The position numbers and the translations under genes are program-made. A DNA stretch of 14,507 nt, from assembly GCA_003250455.1 (NCBI GenBank), contig QKGK01000546.1, positions 1 through 14,507 on the forward strand. The letters are read 5' to 3'. Positions 13,326-14,507 of this stretch are shown here, piece by piece. Position 1 is the first letter of the stretch; each line of letters opens with the position of its first letter. The DNA comes from Chloroflexota bacterium. GTDB lineage: Bacteria > Chloroflexota > Anaerolineae > Anaerolineales > UBA11579. The notes under the pieces were generated by a model. That model made no database searches. It was not told the origin of the DNA and was given only the letters and a program-made list of their open reading frames with translations.

Positions 13326-14507
13326 ATGAATTCGCTCGTATCGCAATTAATTCAGCAGCATTTTGGCGACCCTGACCAGATCCCGCCAGAACTACATCCC
13401 TTCCTCAAAGAACTGGAAGAGATGCTTGTTATTCAATATTCAGAGCAAAACCTGCAAACCATTCTGAACTCGATGCCGTTTGGTGTCACCATCATTGACT
13501 ATCAGAAGAATATTTTGCACGCCAATCAGAGTGCCCTGACATTGATGGGCTACCAGGATGTCTCCGAGATCCGCGGGCATATCTGCCACGACACGCTTTG
13601 TCCCGCAGCTGAGGGAAGCTGCCCGATCCTGGACCTCAATATGCAGATAGACCGCTCCGAACGCGTCTTATTTACCAAAGACCATGATGAAATCCCCATC
13701 CTGAAATCCGTCACACCCATCATGTATAACGGCGAAGAAGTGCTTCTTGAAGCCTTTGTGGATATTACCGACCAGAAAAAGCTCCAGTATGAAAAAGAAT
13801 CCGCCTATCAGGTGCGCGGACAGCTCGCCAGCCAGACCAATGCCATTACTCGAGCCCTTGCGGGAGAGGGGAATTCCACCGGTGTGGTGAAAAAGCTGAC
13901 AGAATTGGTTCAGCAAAATATGGGAGTGGACCGCGTGCAGTATTTTGCCTTCATCCCGGCAAGCAACAACCTGAAAATGATCGCCGCGGCCGGAGAAGGA
14001 ACCGAGATCCCAACGGCACAGCATGCCATCCTCCCGATTAATGTCGGCGCAGCCGGAAAAGCCGCCGCAGAGCGCACGACCGTCCGGGCAGAAGCAGAGG
14101 ATCTGAACCTCCCCCAACGTCCTCAAATGGTGAAAAACGATGTCCAAAGCCAGGTTGCTTTCCCTGTGCTGATCGGAGAAGACCTCCTTGGCGTGCTGGA
14201 TATCCAGGACACCCGTCACCCTGAAATTGACCCGGACACGGTCCTTTTTATTGGGACCCTGGTGCAGCAAACGGGGATCATCATCGACAATTTCCGCAGC
14301 AGGGAAGAGATGTTGGAAAAGCTGGAAGACCTTACCCGTCTGCAGCGAATGACCTCCAGCGAGGGATGGAAATCTTTCAGCGACCTGGCAAACCTCAGCG
14401 CTCCAAGTTTTGCATTTGACACTAACCTGCAAACCACTGTGCCTGTTGAAGATACCAATGCTCTCCTGGCAAACCCCAGCCAGCAGGCGGTGGTCAAGCC
14501 GCTTGCC
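13326..14507 (+). CDS. PAS (Cys/His cluster) plus GAF sensory protein, N-terminal part (3' end outside window)
   Basis: The frame is open from ATG 13326 to the window end (394 codons, no stop), 11 nt after the upstream stop and with a good ribosome site. Residues 1-45 are helical (QQHFGDPDQIPPELHPFLKE), resembling the lead-in of many PAS sensor proteins. A PAS domain follows at about 42-150 (ILNSMPFGVTIIDYQKNILH; VDITDQKKL), with a cluster H85, C87, H88, C92, C99 (GHICHDTLCP then GSCPILDL). This could bind metal, an iron-sulfur cluster or a redox-active ligand. Residues 165-325 are a GAF domain (VDRVQYFAFIP, LPINVGAAGKAAAE, AFPVLIGEDLLGVLDIQD). Residues 336-394 begin the Trp linker (W348, FAF 362-364) and the start of a half GAF (VVKPLA), so the product should continue like its neighbours. 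Output domains, if any, would lie beyond the window. A 254-codon frame on the opposite strand (13668-14432) is a shadow of this gene. Confidence 0.93.
   Translation, partial: MNSLVSQLIQQHFGDPDQIPPELHPFLKELEEMLVIQYSEQNLQTILNSMPFGVTIIDYQKNILHANQSALTLMGYQDVSEIRGHICHDTLCPAAEGSCPILDLNMQIDRSERVLFTKDHDEIPILKSVTPIMYNGEEVLLEAFVDITDQKKLQYEKESAYQVRGQLASQTNAITRALAGEGNSTGVVKKLTELVQQNMGVDRVQYFAFIPASNNLKMIAAAGEGTEIPTAQHAILPINVGAAGKAAAERTTVRAEAEDLNLPQRPQMVKNDVQSQVAFPVLIGEDLLGVLDIQDTRHPEIDPDTVLFIGTLVQQTGIIIDNFRSREEMLEKLEDLTRLQRMTSSEGWKSFSDLANLSAPSFAFDTNLQTTVPVEDTNALLANPSQQAVVKPLA
14331..14507 (+). other. Trp-linker plus half-GAF module, copy 5 (cut by window end)
   Basis: LTRLQRMTSSEGW (W348, Gly in place of the usual preceding Ala) is followed by SFAFD at 361-365, then NALLANPSQQAVVKPLA. 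The final residues align with NALSKPISF of the copy at 7909-8208. The rest lies outside the window. Confidence 0.6.

Noticed and set aside
13668..14432. A 254-codon open frame on the minus strand
   Set aside because: It lies entirely opposite the plus-strand PAS/GAF gene, which has clear domain motifs, a ribosome site and fits the operon. The minus-strand translation shows no recognisable family.

Overview
The window is one uninterrupted run of seven plus-strand genes that codes for a family of multi-GAF sensory proteins with a ParA-type ATPase in its middle. Protein style (GAF repeats with SEGG..MLAR and LP.TRSEMALPL motifs, many-TM sensor N-termini, moderate GC) suggests Chloroflexota, probably an Anaerolineae-like bacterium. 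This is inference from family resemblance; no phylogenetic marker is present.

Layout: (1) 1-857, C-terminal part of a GAF protein cut by the left edge; (2) 844-2613, six-TM GAF protein; (3) 2621-5422, multi-TM/Cache/HAMP/GAF protein; (4) 5419-9480, 7TM/Cache/HAMP protein with four GAF-type units; (5) 9492-10292, ParA/Soj-like ATPase; (6) 10249-13314, soluble PAS plus multi-GAF protein; (7) 13326 to the right edge, PAS with a Cys/His cluster plus GAF, cut by the window end. Junctions are overlaps of 4 to 44 nt or gaps of 7 to 11 nt, mostly with good Shine-Dalgarno sequences, so this looks like the inside of one operon. Its promoter and terminator lie outside the window. I see no RNA genes, mobile elements, CRISPR arrays or non-coding stretch above 11 nt.

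The GAF proteins look like paralogues built from the same parts: a variable input end (6TM, 7TM, Cache, PAS, Cys-PAS), a canonical GAF, a short linker with an invariant Trp followed by an aromatic-x-aromatic strand, a degenerate second GAF that keeps only its C-terminal half, and a C-terminal tail that looks like the first helix and strand of another GAF. None of the five visible C-termini carries a recognisable output domain (no histidine kinase, GGDEF/EAL, MCP, HTH or phosphatase). Together with the embedded ParA this suggests a sensory complex that gathers membrane and cytoplasmic signals and is positioned or regulated by the ATPase, with its catalytic output outside the window or on a separate protein. 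This functional reading is a hypothesis.
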